Below, one piece after another: positions 1-11,472 of a DNA stretch of 64,000 bases (positions within the stretch are counted from its first letter, which is position 1; the number at the start of each line of letters is the position of its first letter). A program made the translations under genes and the position numbers. The stretch spans positions 72,001-136,000 of the forward strand of contig NW_026611617.1 in assembly GCF_028009165.1 (NCBI RefSeq), in the 5' to 3' direction. The DNA is from Akanthomyces muscarius. Lineage: Eukaryota > Ascomycota > Sordariomycetes > Hypocreales > Cordycipitaceae. The notes below the pieces were generated by a model. It was given only the letters and a program-made list of their open reading frames with translations, searched no databases and was not told the origin of the DNA.

Positions 1-1257
1 GGCCCGGAACGTTCACCGGCGCCATCCAACGCACCACGTCTGTGGTGTATTCTCGGCGACTTGGAAAGCAATGCCTCATTCTACGAGCATGCCTGGGAGG
101 TGTCTGGCCACCGGTATGCTCGCGCACAGCGCTCCCTCGCCGAACACTATCTGCGGGAGAAAGATCTCGAACGCGCTCACGAGGCGTATAAGAAGGCGAC
201 AACTGTTAACCGACTGGATCCCGACATGTGGAGTCGTCTCGGTGACATCAGTCTACGTCTCGGACGCTTCGAGGACGCCGCCGAGGCCTTCAACCGGGCT
301 ATTGGCAGCGCCACCGGCGATCTCGGCGGCGAGGACGCCAAAACCTGGAGCAACCTGGGTACCGCGCTCTGGAGTCTCTACAGCGAGGTGCTCAGCGCTC
401 AGAATAAGGACAAAAAGCAAGCTGTGACTTCGACAGAAGCGGCAGCAGAAGCCGCCCCAGTCAAGCCTGAAGAAGACGAAGACGAGACTGTTGCCGAGGC
501 CACCAAGACTGCGCAGGACGCCGAGATGTCCAGGGATCCGGAGCAGCTGCTCGCGCAGGCACTCCACGCGTACAAGATGGGTGCTACCGCTGCCCACGAC
601 AACTGGCGAATCTGGGAGAACGTCGTGACGCTGGCCTGCCGCATGCGGCCCCCCGCCATTACCGACATCATTGCCGCCACGCGCCAGATCCTGCGCATCC
701 GCCAGACCGAGGAGGCCGTCAACGCACCCGTCATTGGCGCGCTGCTGCAGGAAGCGGTCCTGAGCAAGACAAAGGACGACGCCGGCACGGGCGTCTACGA
801 CCCGCCGCGGGGCACCCCCGAGCGTCTCGTCGCGCGCGTCATCGAAGAGGACATTGTGCCGCTCATCACCCGCCGCGCGGAGCTCTGGTCCCTGGTCGGC
901 AAGCTGCGCGGCTGGCGACGCGACTACGCCGGCGCCATTGACGCCTCGGAGAAGGCCTGGCGTGCCACCGTCGGCGCCTCGGGCGGCGGCCTCCTGCCGG
1001 GCGACGGCAGCGCGGCGGCGGCGCCCGACTGGACCGAGGACGAGGCGGCGTGGCTGGACGTCGTCTCCCGCACCGACGAGCTCGTCTCCGTGCTCGAGAA
1101 CTGGGGCGAGGGCGTCGAGGAGATTGGCGCCCGGTGGAGGGGCAAGGCGCGGAGCGCCGTGCGCAGCGTCATGGGCAGGGGCAAGACCAGCTGGGAGGGC
1201 ACCGAGGGATGGACTCTGCTCGAGGCCCTCATGGAGGGACTCAAGGTGAAGAGTTGA
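1..1257 (+). CDS. TTC27/Emw1-type TPR protein, 3' part
   Basis: The frame is open from the first base, so the 5' part of the gene lies outside the window; the visible 418 codons end at TGA 1255-1257. The start of the visible part reads like the TTC27/Emw1 core (APRLWCILGD, then HAWEVSGHRYARAQRSLAEH), followed by consecutive tetratricopeptide helices (a repeat beginning HLRE-like at about residue 50, then NRLDPDMWSRLGDISLR and AAEAFNRAI). An acidic, Glu/Ala-rich insert follows (about residues 140-180), and then more helical repeats. Family knowledge: fission yeast Emw1 is essential for cell-wall integrity and TTC27 is a conserved eukaryotic TPR protein. The role here is inferred from that resemblance. 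No intron is needed in this part. It converges on the GYF gene downstream. Confidence 0.85.
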   Translation, partial: GPERSPAPSNAPRLWCILGDLESNASFYEHAWEVSGHRYARAQRSLAEHYLREKDLERAHEAYKKATTVNRLDPDMWSRLGDISLRLGRFEDAAEAFNRAIGSATGDLGGEDAKTWSNLGTALWSLYSEVLSAQNKDKKQAVTSTEAAAEAAPVKPEEDEDETVAEATKTAQDAEMSRDPEQLLAQALHAYKMGATAAHDNWRIWENVVTLACRMRPPAITDIIAATRQILRIRQTEEAVNAPVIGALLQEAVLSKTKDDAGTGVYDPPRGTPERLVARVIEEDIVPLITRRAELWSLVGKLRGWRRDYAGAIDASEKAWRATVGASGGGLLPGDGSAAAAPDWTEDEAAWLDVVSRTDELVSVLENWGEGVEEIGARWRGKARSAVRSVMGRGKTSWEGTEGWTLLEALMEGLKVKS

Positions 1258-1725
1258 AGGAAAAAGAAAGAGGCCATGCTTGGTTCTCAAGAGTCTTTAC
1301 AAAATGAAAAGGGGGACACAAGGACATAGATAAAAGCAATACATTTTTATAGTTGATTCATAAGACCATGTTTTTTTTCTTGGACAGAAACCGAATCTTG
1401 CTTCTGACATCAGGAGTATCTAAGTACAACGCTTTTTGAAAAAAAGTATACAGCTCGTTGTACAGTTGGCATATGGCCGACAAGACGCAGCAACAGTTCC
1501 TTTTCTGCTCATCAACGTAAAATATAACAGTTCAATTCACCGTTTTTCCACAACATCGCTTCGTCAACCCGCATCCCTCATGTCATGCTTCATACTACAT
1601 CATATTCGGCATCAGTAGGCCGGGCCCCAGCACTTCCCAGAAATAAAAACATGTCCCCACGAGAAAACCAGTCCTGCTTTGATTCATGCTCGACGTTCCT
1701 TCAACATATGAAAGGTCAAGTCGGT
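1258..1725. other. Convergent intergenic spacer
   Basis: 468 bp between two genes that point at each other. It is T/A-rich and should hold both 3' UTRs and polyadenylation signals. I see no coding potential or RNA gene. Confidence 0.6.
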
Positions 1726-4700
1726 CTATTTTTTGCCCTTCTTTCTGCTGGGGACCACCTTGAAGCCTGCCCCCTGCATGGCAGAGGCGTTGCCTTCCGG
1801 CTCGCGAGGGGGCTGACTGCTGCTGTTGCTGCTGCCGCTGCCCTTCTTGGCGACTTCGCTCCAACCGCCCGAGGAGCTTCTGTTGTCGGAGGCCTGCTTT
1901 TCAAAAATGCCCTTCTCGGCAAGCTTCTTGCGGCGAACGTACTCCTCTGCAAAGTGTCTGCCATCCATAGTAGTGGAACTGGCATAGACGGCGTCGGCAA
2001 TCAGGCCAGTGTCAAGTGGAAGGGCCTCCAAAGTCGACTGGAAGCTAGCGACTGTCACGGGTGTTAGTAATCGTCTTGGAACGCTAATAGTTGACAACCA
2101 CTCACCATCAGTAGTAATGCCGCGAGAAAGTTCTCGGTGCGTCCAGGCGTTAAACTCATCCATAGCAGTGTTTCCTCCGTTGCTAGCAGATCCGACGCGC
2201 TGAGTGATAGCAGGGCTCGGCTTCGGGCTCGGCCGAGCCACGACGGGTGCGGGCTTAATGCCTGCGTTACTGACAGATCTGACTGGTGCAACAGGCCCAG
2301 TTGGAGCCTTGACCTTACCACCAGCTCCGACTGTTGCCCAACCAACGCCGGGGGGAGCAGCTGGAGATGGCGCGCCGGGGATAGCAGGGGGATTTGTCTT
2401 GCTCGCTAGATTCGCGTAGCTCTTCGTAACGCTGGTGGGAGTGCCGGTCTGAATAGCTGTTTGCATGGCCTTTTGCTTTCTTACCTCCTCCTCGCGCTGA
2501 ATCTCTGCCAGGGTCTTTTTACTCAACGATGAAGACGAGGCGGAGGCGGGAATGTTGGCTCCCTTTTGCGGGCCAGGCTGAGCCCACGGGCTTGTACTGG
2601 ATGCTGGCGAGCCAAGACCCCAGGTGCTGGATGCCGGCAGGGCCGCAGCTGTGGCAGCCGCAGCCGCAGCTCTCTCCCGCTCGCGCAGGAGAGCACCCTC
2701 TTGCTCCATTACGGCCTTCCTCTGAGCGGCGGCAAGTTCCTCGGCCTTGGCAGCCTTGCGTGCCTCGGCTTCTTGAATCTCCTTCAGGCTTGGACCGCGC
2801 TGTCCTTCGTGACCAGGCTCCTTGGCCCATGGTGCTAGCGGTGGAGGCTGAACAGCTTCAGGGGTGGCCGTCTGAGATCTGCTGTACTGCTCGGGCAGGT
2901 TGGACCGTACACGCTGGGCAGTGGGAGCAGGTAGAGGTGTTGTTGAGGATGGGGGAGGGAAAGGCATGGGCATACCAGGCTGCACAGGCTCCGCAGGCTG
3001 GGCAAACCCCGCCGCTGCAGCTTGAGTGATTTGAACTTGTTCAGTAAGAGACAAGGACTCCTCCTCTGACAGCTTCTTCCTCTTTCCAGCTTTGCCGGAC
3101 TGTCGGCTGGTGGCAGCAGAAGGCTCGAGGGCCCTGGCCTCTGCAACAGCACGTTCCTCATCTTCAGCCTTTGCGGCCTGCTCAGCCTCGTGTTGGGCAC
3201 GAAGACCCTCAAACTCCTGGAGACGGTCTCGGAATCCTTCAGAGTCTTCAGCAAGCTGGCCGGTCTGTGGGAGACCGGCGCGCAAGCCTTCCTCGTCGCC
3301 GATTTGCTGCCCTATAGCAGAAGCCTCATTACCGCCCATGGCAGCAACCAGCATCTGGCGCTCGTGACCACTCAGGTTTACCATATCTTCTTGGCGAAAA
3401 TGTTCATTTCCAGCTCTGGCATGAAGCAAAGGCCCGCTTCCAGGGTCCATAAAATGACCTAAACCTCCCATGGCAGGTGGCTGCTGAGCTGGGTTGCTAA
3501 TGTTTCCAAAGCTTGGCTGACTCTGGAGACTCTGGGCACTAGAGTGGTGTTGCAGGCCCGGGTTGTGAATGGGAAACTTGGTCATCGCCTGCTGGCGCAT
3601 AACGTAGTCTCTTTGCTGAGCCATAATGTATTGCTCTTCCTGCTTCCGGCGCTCCAAGTTATTCTGCTCCTCAGCTGTGAGCGTTCTGCCAAAGCTTGGG
3701 AAAACACCACTGAGAGGCGGAACAACGCCGGCGTTGCCGTTAAAACCACCGGCTGGTACGGCCGGCCCGTGAGGAATACCGATTTGTGGAACTAGGAATG
3801 GCTCACGCGAGTTGCCTATGCGACGGATGAGCTGACCAAGGGGTTCAAATTCGGGATCTTCGACCTTCTTGACTCGCAGGTCTGGGGTAAAGAAGTTGGC
3901 CTTGTACCAGTCATTCATTTCCAGGCCAGTAAAGGGCCCTTGAACCTGGCCCTGGGGATCCAAGTACACCCATCTCATGCGATCCGGCATCACCATCTGA
4001 CGAGCCTGGGCTGCTGAAAGTTCGCTTGGAGCAGGCCCGCCGAATGGCATGCCGCCGGGAACGGGAGTAAAGGACTGGCCAGAGGGCCCCTGGCTGCCGT
4101 CAGAGCCAGCCATATGAACAAGTCCCCTGTTCGCCTCGTTGGATGGGAAAAGATCCTCAAAAACACCACGGCTGGATCGCATAGGGCTTTCGGTATCTCT
4201 TGGAGGTCCTGGGAAGTTGCCACGGCCGATCGCGCCAAGGGGGTTTCCCTGGCGTAGATCAGGACCCTCGCTACCAGACTCGTGATCATTGCCCTGCATC
4301 TGCGCCTGCATAGCCGCAGGGAATAGAGAGCCTAGCTTGCTACCACGCCCAATGCTGCCAGCACCGAGACCACCAGAGCCCGATGGACCAAAAACGTTGC
4401 CCAGGTTGCCGAGGCCTGGAGATTGTAGCTCTCCCATATTTCCAAAGAGAGAGTTTCCAAAAGCGCTTCCGAAGTTGGGGCGATCGCGATCGGGGGTTCC
4501 AGTTGAAGGTCCAGGAGCAGGCCATCCAGACAAGTGACCGAGTGGATAGCCCTTTGCACCGACGCTCGAAGTCTGGCTGCGGTCGCTGCCATCAAAAGCA
4601 CCGGGAGCGAAGCTTCTGGGCATAGCACCAAAGCCTACGCCATGCTCTTGGGGAGCGCTGCCGTACTGCTTGTTTTCATTACCAGATTCTCCCTCGTCGC

Positions 4701-6306
4701 GGTTTGCCGGACTGCGGTACGGGTTTGTCTCAGATGGGCTGTTGGGGTCGTCACCACCATCGAGATTCAAGCCTGTCATGCCGAAGTCACCAGCGGAACC
4801 TTTGACGGGAGTGCCTAGAGCGCTGGCGCGGTTGCCATCTGGATTGGTATCCTGCGATCCTCCTAGCATCGCGCTACCTGATAACTCTTCCTCTCCAAAA
4901 GGATCCGTGTCAGTTCGGGGCCGCGTTCTCCAAGACTGCTGCTGTCCAGTAGGCGCATTGGCGTCGGAGCCTTTAGCGCTCATATTTTCGGAGCTGTCTT
5001 TTGGCATGAGGTGAGCGAGCCTACTTCCGCCAGCCGCACCACCAACACGCTTGTCTCCAACAGCCGTAGACCCGATAGAAAAGTTTCCAAAACCTCCCGC
5101 ACCGGGTGTAGGCGGATTGGAAGGAGGCCAAATGGAGCTCATCCCCACGGCCCCTGCAGTATTGGCTCGCATGAGACCAGGCAAAATGGGGTTGACTTGG
5201 TCACGCGCCTGGTCCACAGCCTGCTCGTCGGCATCAGACTCCTTAGGATCGCCAGCCTTCCGATTGAACCAATACGTCTGGTCATCTCTAGAAAACCGAC
5301 TGGGCCCCGTCGGTGAGCCCAGGCCAGAGCTGCTGAAGGGATTCGAATCGACGGTTTCGCGCCGGCGAGCTGACGGCCTAGTCGCCGAGGATGGTGATGT
5401 GACGCCGTATGCGTTACCTGTTCCTTGAGAGATGGACGATTTTCGACCACTGCCGTTCGGTTGGTGAGCCTCCTTATTTTGAGTCGGAGGCTTGAGCGGA
5501 GAATTGATGTCGGTCGAGAAAGCCTTTCATTCGTTAGTGCGCTGATGATGAGCAAGAGAAGTATTAACAAGGCAGCTATTCACCTCCTTCTCATCTTGAG
5601 AATAGTCTTGCAGAGCCATCGGAGCCGTCTCGCCACTCCGGTCCCAGCATGCACCAGGCTCTTGCGGGATGTGAGTTTCGTTGCTCTTGCCCCAGCCCCT
5701 GCCACTGCTTCCATTAATATTGCTGGGGTCCCAGCCGGAGATGAACAGGCGAGAGGGATCGTCGCCCATCTTCTGAGCGCGGAACACGTCCAAAAGATCG
5801 TCCCTAGTGTAGCGACTCGGCTCAGCGTCGAGGTTGGCAACGGCTGCAGCGGGCTCGGCTGATGTGGGCTGAGGCGCCAGTTCTGTCGGAGGGGCGGTCT
5901 GCATGGTTTGGCCTAGGGGCGTCGTCGACGCGCGGCGAAAGGTCATGGTTCCGTTCGCGGATCGGCCATCTCGGCGTGCCCTGATGAAATCATTAGTGAG
6001 TATTGTGTTTGGCAGAGTGGCGCGGTTTGGGAAAGCTTTTCGCGACGTGAATGGGCCGTGACGATAGCGGCCGCAGCAGAGGCAGAAGCCGCGATGCGGG
6101 CGCAAATTGGTCAAAATTCGGCAATAGCACCGCTGCCGCTTTCACACAGCGCAAAATCAAAGCAATCGCGTGCCAAGGGATGACGGATCAACTCACCAGT
6201 CGCCGCCGACAGCGACGCGGCCATCGGGTCGACCGGTCCTAGGGTCGCGATTCGCATTCTGGCCGGCAGCAGCCGAGGCGAAACTTGAAGGTAGATTGGT
6301 TGGCAT
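1726..6306 (-). CDS. GYF-domain protein (Smy2/Syh1-like)
   Basis: Four exons: 6306-6197, 5980-5584, 5523-2106 and 2051-1726, giving 1,416 residues. The start MPTNLPSSF and the joins (GGDW to ARRDGR; QDEKE to AFSTD) restore continuous protein. A short conserved stretch SRYTRDDLLDVFR (about residues 85-97) is typical of fungal GYF proteins. The GYF domain lies at about 680-745: WVYLDPQG, then GPFTGLEMNDWYKANFF, where the G-P-F and W-x-x-x-x-F/Y core binds proline-rich peptides. The rest is low-complexity (Gly/Ser/Pro/Gln), with a long charged coiled region (about 930-1050, rich in E, A, R, Q) and a basic end (RKKGKK). Yeast relatives Smy2/Syh1 act in COPII and mRNA-linked processes; the role here is inferred. 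Intron 3 (2105-2052) is exactly 54 nt with no in-frame stop, so its retention would add 18 residues. Confidence 0.88.
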
Positions 6307-7434
6307 TTTGGGTGTGACTTTTGTTGGAGCTGGTGGAAGCTCGAGGCGCTGCTTGTCCTGTCTGCTCTGGAGGCTGGTAGCTTGTGAAGGTCGGTATGGC
6401 ACCGGTAGGGCGACGTCAGAGACGATGTATAAAGAAAATACAAATATGACGCTTGCTAAGGCAACGTGGATTGCAAGATTGCGCGTACAAGAATGACAAT
6501 GTAAGGCGTTACAGATGTTGGGGTCGTGTTATGGCGGAAACGTAAAGTCGAGCAGCAGGCGCTTGGGAAGAAAAGCCAGCAGGTTTTAGCAAAGGCAAAT
6601 TTGGAGGTGTCGAATTGGCCCCCCAGCCCAGACGGTAGGCGAGCCCCCAGAGTCCACTATCCCTGAACCGGTTCACGACCGAGCTTTAACCGACGACCAG
6701 GCACGAGGGCTGAATCCTAAATTGGAGCAACTCATTGCAGCTACTATTCGGCGCGGCAGCTGGCTGTCAACGCGTCTTGCAGATAGGCCTCAACTTAAAA
6801 CCATCCTTCTATGACGCTTGCCGCTTTGGCGCTCGAGGCCAAATGTGCGCAAGGGCGAATGGATTGGTGATGCGGCCACTCACTACCATTGAGTTGACGT
6901 GCCGAAGTAAGGCTCGACCTGAACGGTGAGAGCAAGGGTAAAGAACAAATGATGACAATCAATACCCAAAGGTGATTCGTCAATTTACAAATATGGCGTT
7001 TAGAGCGCCATCTATGCCCATGTAGACCACTTTTCATCCACACGTCACGCATCGCTTTCCATCTACGCCGCAGAGCTTCCACCATACGCACACCTATTGG
7101 TTGGACAATTGTTTTTTTTCTTTTTGAAATTGTCGCGGCGTTTAGAACCGACAGGTATGAGGTGTATGCTTGGTCATATCAGCTAAGCCGCGTGTATCCG
7201 TCGTTGTTGTCTGCCAACGTGAGGCGATGCCCTCCAACCTCCCGCCTTCGCTGCAATGTTTTGGTTCAGGAGAATGAAATTATATTTCCCGAGTTGTTCA
7301 TTCTATATCAGCCTATGCGCGTGCTGCATCTTGTTCTACTCCTGTGCTGGTACAATCCAGCCATGCCTCAGTGTGCCAACTGGCCTCGCCCTTGGGTATC
7401 AATTCGTTCCACTCGTTCGGTCGTTAAATAATAG
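6307..7434. other. Upstream region of the GYF gene
   Basis: 1.1 kb between the GYF start and the Pop4 stop, both on the minus strand. It presumably contains the GYF promoter and 5' UTR. Only short, unconvincing reading frames occur, and I see no RNA gene or repeat. Confidence 0.5.
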
Positions 7435-8127
7435 TTACAGGTTTTTCAAAAAGTGCTGCTTGAACTTTCGGTTCGCGCGGTCCGCGGAGCGTAGCATCAG
7501 CTGGTCGCCGTGGACTTCAAACGCAAAGCTTTGCGGCGCAACATGCGCGCCCTGCTCTGCCGTAGCATCTTCAGGGGGCGCCGGCACATCGATTTTGAAG
7601 GTTGTCCCGTCCTTGGGCACAACCTTTAGCCCTCGCTTCTGCGTAATGATCTCGATGACAAATTTGCGATCGCGGACAATGATACCTTTGATGCCGACCC
7701 GACTCGCACAGCGACTGCGCACCACCTCTGCCGTCGCACCATGCAGTTCTGCGCTGGCAAGTTTCGCTGCAGCGCCTGTGCCACCAGTGTACATTTCTCG
7801 GCCGAGGAGCTCGCGAGCGTAGCCTACCCACAGCTGATTCAGTCCTGCGTAAATCTCGTATGGCTGTCCAGAGGCGGGCACGTCGTGGAGGCCGAGGTTG
7901 CGTCGTTGGCGGGACGATAGAGGCTTTGGCTTTTTCTTTTCTCTTTCCTTTCTTTCGAGGCGCGCTTTGCGTCGCGCACTGCGCGCATTTAGGGCAGATG
8001 GTGGCGGCGATGATCGTCGCAGATGTAGTGTGCGGTGCTGAATTTTTTCGCCAAATATGCGGTTGACAGCGGCTGGTGGGTGGGCGCGGGCCAGCAGCTC
8101 CTGCGTGAGAGGTTGTGGTACTGTCAT
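7435..8127 (-). CDS. POP4: RNase P/MRP protein subunit Pop4 (p29)
   Basis: Single exon, 230 residues, ATG at 8127. Pop4/Rpp29 is an Sm-like RNA-binding subunit of nuclear RNase P and RNase MRP, which mature tRNA 5' ends and pre-rRNA. The family core is clear in the C-terminal half: EIYAGLNQLWVGYARELLG, then SAELHGATAEVVRSRCASRVGIKG, IIVRDRKFVIEIIT and VVPKDGTTF, ending with HGDQLMLRSADRANRKFKQHF. The N-terminal third is basic and low-complexity (KERKEREKKKPKPLSSRQRR), as in fungal homologues. Length matches the family (about 220-280). It is divergently arranged with the acyltransferase gene, whose start is 529 bp away. Confidence 0.93.
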   Translation of the reverse strand: MTVPQPLTQELLARAHPPAAVNRIFGEKIQHRTLHLRRSSPPPSALNARSARRKARLERKEREKKKPKPLSSRQRRNLGLHDVPASGQPYEIYAGLNQLWVGYARELLGREMYTGGTGAAAKLASAELHGATAEVVRSRCASRVGIKGIIVRDRKFVIEIITQKRGLKVVPKDGTTFKIDVPAPPEDATAEQGAHVAPQSFAFEVHGDQLMLRSADRANRKFKQHFLKNL

Positions 8128-8656
8128 GATTAAACAGCCATGGGAAATCAGTTCAGAGCCGCGGCTCGGGCGAGTAGGATAGCCGTCGATAGCAAATGCG
8201 CATATGTTGAATTGTTGAGGAGGGGACGGTTATTATGCAGGCCAAGCTATTGGCTAGGTACCTACGTCGGCGGCGCCTGCAAAAAAAAAAAAAAGCTGGG
8301 CCAGACAGCCTTGAATTGGTAGCTCAGGTCATGCTGGTAGGTACTTGGATGAGAAACTAAATTAGCACTAGATAGTAGGTACCTACCTACCTATAGGCCT
8401 AGGCAGGTAGGTACTACCTATAGGTAGCCGGTTCGGCCTCACATGGCCTCGGCAGAATCGCCTCCTGCCCCGCCCCCGGACCGTTTCCCCAGCTCCCGCC
8501 AGCTTTCTCCAGTCCAGGCTGTCATGCTATCCATCCCACCTCATGCATTGAGTTTCGCAGGCTTGTTTGCTTTCGTCGCGGCCCCTTCATCATCCTTCCA
8601 GTCTACGTCTGCGACGCGCCTCCTTGGTCTCCCCTTTACGCATCCGCAGCTTCATC
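8128..8656. promoter_or_regulatory. Divergent intergenic region POP4 / acyltransferase
   Basis: 529 bp shared upstream region. It holds a poly-A run (8281-8294) and, at about 8337-8430, a cluster of TAGGTACC/CTACCT palindromic units. A pyrimidine-rich stretch follows just before the acyltransferase ATG. The promoter role is inferred from the head-to-head arrangement. Confidence 0.5.
8337..8430. repeat. TAGGTACCTA-type palindromic simple repeat
   Basis: Several overlapping copies of GTAGGTAC / CTACCTACCTATAGG and their reverse complements, able to fold into short hairpins. The units alternate strand, so this is not a plain microsatellite. Confidence 0.7.
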
Positions 8657-11269
8657 ATGGCTGGCAGTGACGAACCCCTCGATTCTACCAACAATTCGGC
8701 CCCCGATCTGCAAATTCTGGGCGATGAAATCACTCTACAACCGGGTGGCTACCTCGAGCCGGAGAAGGGCGCAGTTGAAGGGAAAGAAGAGGCATTGATG
8801 AACCAATTTGCCTCGTTCCGGTCCGAGCCATTACAGTAAGTTTCGCTGGTCCGCCTAATTACTTGCCGTATAGCGGCGCTGACACTGTTAGATTTCTTCG
8901 AGAGGTCTCTCTTTATGTTTCCGGCCAGGGATGGCGTGCGTACGACAATGTCATCGGACAACCCGTCTACTACCCCGGATTCACCCAGAATATGACTTCC
9001 ATGGTCATGTCCGCGCCGCTCCTCCAGAAACGCATCTCGCAGCTTGCAGAGAGCCGCGTTGCCGTCGAGGAAAATGAAGGATTGCTCAACAAAGGGGACA
9101 AAGACTATGCGACGAAGCGCGCACAACGTCGCGTGGCTCTTGAGAACTCGTTGCAAGAGGTTGCTGAAAAGCTGACGGACGACATGATTTGCAAAATGGA
9201 GAGCAAGACATTCATCCGCGGTGCCTACTACATGGTAACCCAGCTGCTGACAAGAGCCTATCACCAGGGCATCCATGTCTCCAGTGAGGAGGTCCTGCGT
9301 TTGCGCAAGGTGGCTGATCTTGCCGCCAAGAAGAAGCAAAGCATTGTTTTCCTGCCCAGTCACCGATCGCACGTCGATTATGTCAGTCTCCAGCTAATCT
9401 GCTACCGTCTTGGCTTGACTCTGCCCGTGGTGGTGGCTGGTGATAACCTCAACTTCCCTGTTGTTGGAAACTTTCTGCAGCATGCGGGCGCCATGTGGAT
9501 CCGTCGCTCCTTTGGTGACGACGCTCTTTACTCGACCTTGGTTCAGTCATACATTGACACATTACTTCAGCAGGGCTATAATTTCGAATGCTTCATAGAA
9601 GGAGGCCGATCGCGCACTGGAAAGCTGCTGCCGCCCAAGTTCGGTATTTTGAGTTTCGTCCTCGACTCAATCCTGTCAGGTCGCGTCGAAGATACGATTA
9701 TTTGCCCCGTTAGCACACAGTACGACAAGGTTATTGAGACCGAGGGCTACGTCACCGAGCTGCTGGGTGTTCCCAAGAAGAAAGAAAACCTCGCCGACTT
9801 TCTATCAGGAGGCTCTTCTGTGCTGTCTCTGAAGCTCGGCCGTGTTGACGTGAGATTCCACGAACCCTGGAGCCTACGAAAGTTCATTGATGAGCAGCTC
9901 ACAAGGATCCCTAATGTTCCTCGTGGCTTGGACACAGACCATCGCAACCCAGCCGTACGGGCAGTTCGTGAAAAGATCCTGCGAACTCTCGGCTACAAGG
10001 TGCTTGGAGACATCAACGCCGTCTCCGTCGTCATGCCTACTGCACTCATCGGCACCGTCTTACTCACCCTCCGCGGCCGTGGTGTTGGTAAGCAAGAACT
10101 GATCCGTCGTGTTGAGTGGCTCACGGCACGAGTTCGCGCCAAGGGCGGTCGTGTCGCGCACTTTGGGAACGCACCACTCTCGGAGATTGTCGACCGCGGC
10201 CTGGAAGTTCTTGGCAAAGACCTCGTAGGCGTTGTTGACGGGCTTGCTGAGCCCACCTACTATGCTGTCGATCGCTTCCAGCTTTCTTTCTATCGCAACA
10301 TGACCATTCATTTGTTCATTTACGAAGCTCTTGTCAGCGCAGCCATGTACACGCGTGTAAAGCGTGGTGGAGGGCCGTCGATGCAAGTGATCGACTTTGA
10401 AGAACTAAAGTCGACAGTCTTCTTCCTATCGTCGCTTTTCCGTGGAGAATTCATCTTTGGCAGTGCAGGCCTCGATGCCAACTTGGAGAAGACGCTCAAG
10501 GGGCTCGAGGCTGACCGCATCGTGAAATTGGTAAAGGATGAGAAAGGCAATGTTGTTCAGGTCGGACTTTCAGACGATGAACGAAGAGCAGGACGCGAGA
10601 ACTATGATTTCTACTGCTTCCTTATCTGGCCCTTTATTGAGGCCAGCTGGTTAGCTGCCGTGTCTTTGATGGGACTGAGCCCGTCTGGTGATACCACCGA
10701 AGTCTGGGTTGAACAGTCCAAAGCGCAGAATAGTGCTCAGCTTGTAAGTGGAAATACTACGGGCCCGTCTCCCGGTACTACTACTAACTGTCCATTAGCT
10801 CGGAAAAACTCTCTATCACCAAGGTGATCTTTCATATTTCGAAGCCGTAAACAAGGAGACGCTCAAGAACTCGTACACCCGGTTCGAAGAGGACCAGATG
10901 GTTCACGTTGTCAAAGCAAAGGACTCCAAGATCCCGCCCCGCATGCAGCTCGATCCATCCTGGAGACCGCCGCGAGACCCCGAAACCGGTGCTTTGCTAG
11001 CAGAGGGGAAACTCTGGGACTTTACAGAGAAGATTGCCAGCTGCCGCCGAGAGGGTAAGAACCGGAGAGACGGTGCCACCGTTAGCAGTCGTGTGCTGCG
11101 TCTCACAGACGAGCTCGGCCGTCAGCTGTTCGAGCAAGCTGCAGAGGGCGCCAAAGCCGGCAAGCAAAAGATCCCCAATCGTCTGAGCCGGGAGGAAGAG
11201 GAAACGTTAAACAAGACCGTTGGAGAGGCGCGTCGCCGCAGGAAGATGCGTGGCAAGCCAAACCTGTGA
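8657..11269 (+). CDS. PlsB/GNPAT-type glycerol(one)phosphate acyltransferase
   Basis: Three exons: 8657-8835, 8892-10743 and 10799-11269, 833 residues. Two in-frame acceptors compete for intron 1 (8873 and 8891). I chose 8891 because it gives a 56-bp intron and the join SEPLQFLREVSL; 8873 would leave a 38-bp intron. Acyltransferase motif I is HRSHVDY (about residues 217-223, H-x4-D), and motif III-like EGGRSRTGK is at about 296-304. Later helices include hydrophobic stretches (VVMPTALIGTVLLTL; YCFLIWPFIEASWL) that suggest membrane association. The motifs place it with bacterial PlsB and peroxisomal GNPAT, which acylate glycerol-3-phosphate or DHAP at sn-1. The C-terminus is basic (RRRRKMRGKPNL), with no obvious PTS1. 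Substrate choice cannot be read from sequence. Confidence 0.9.
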
Positions 11270-11472
11270 GAAGCCAGATTGTGCCAGCAGCTTATGCTGC
11301 TGGGTGAATGGTGCACTAGGTGGTTTATTGCGGATGCAGTGTACATTACTGATGTTGCTGTTTGGTCGTTAGTCTGGGAGGCATTCGAATAATTACTTGA
11401 TTATCATTTATACAACGGCAGTCTAGATGCCTAATGTCGAAATACTCATCCAATTTTCCCAGTGCTCTAAAT

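Noticed and set aside
1726..5217. GYF gene as a single intronless frame starting at 5217
   Set aside because: The frame continues upstream past 5217 (which is only an internal GTG codon), and two further exons up to 6306 restore the known N-terminus of fungal GYF proteins.
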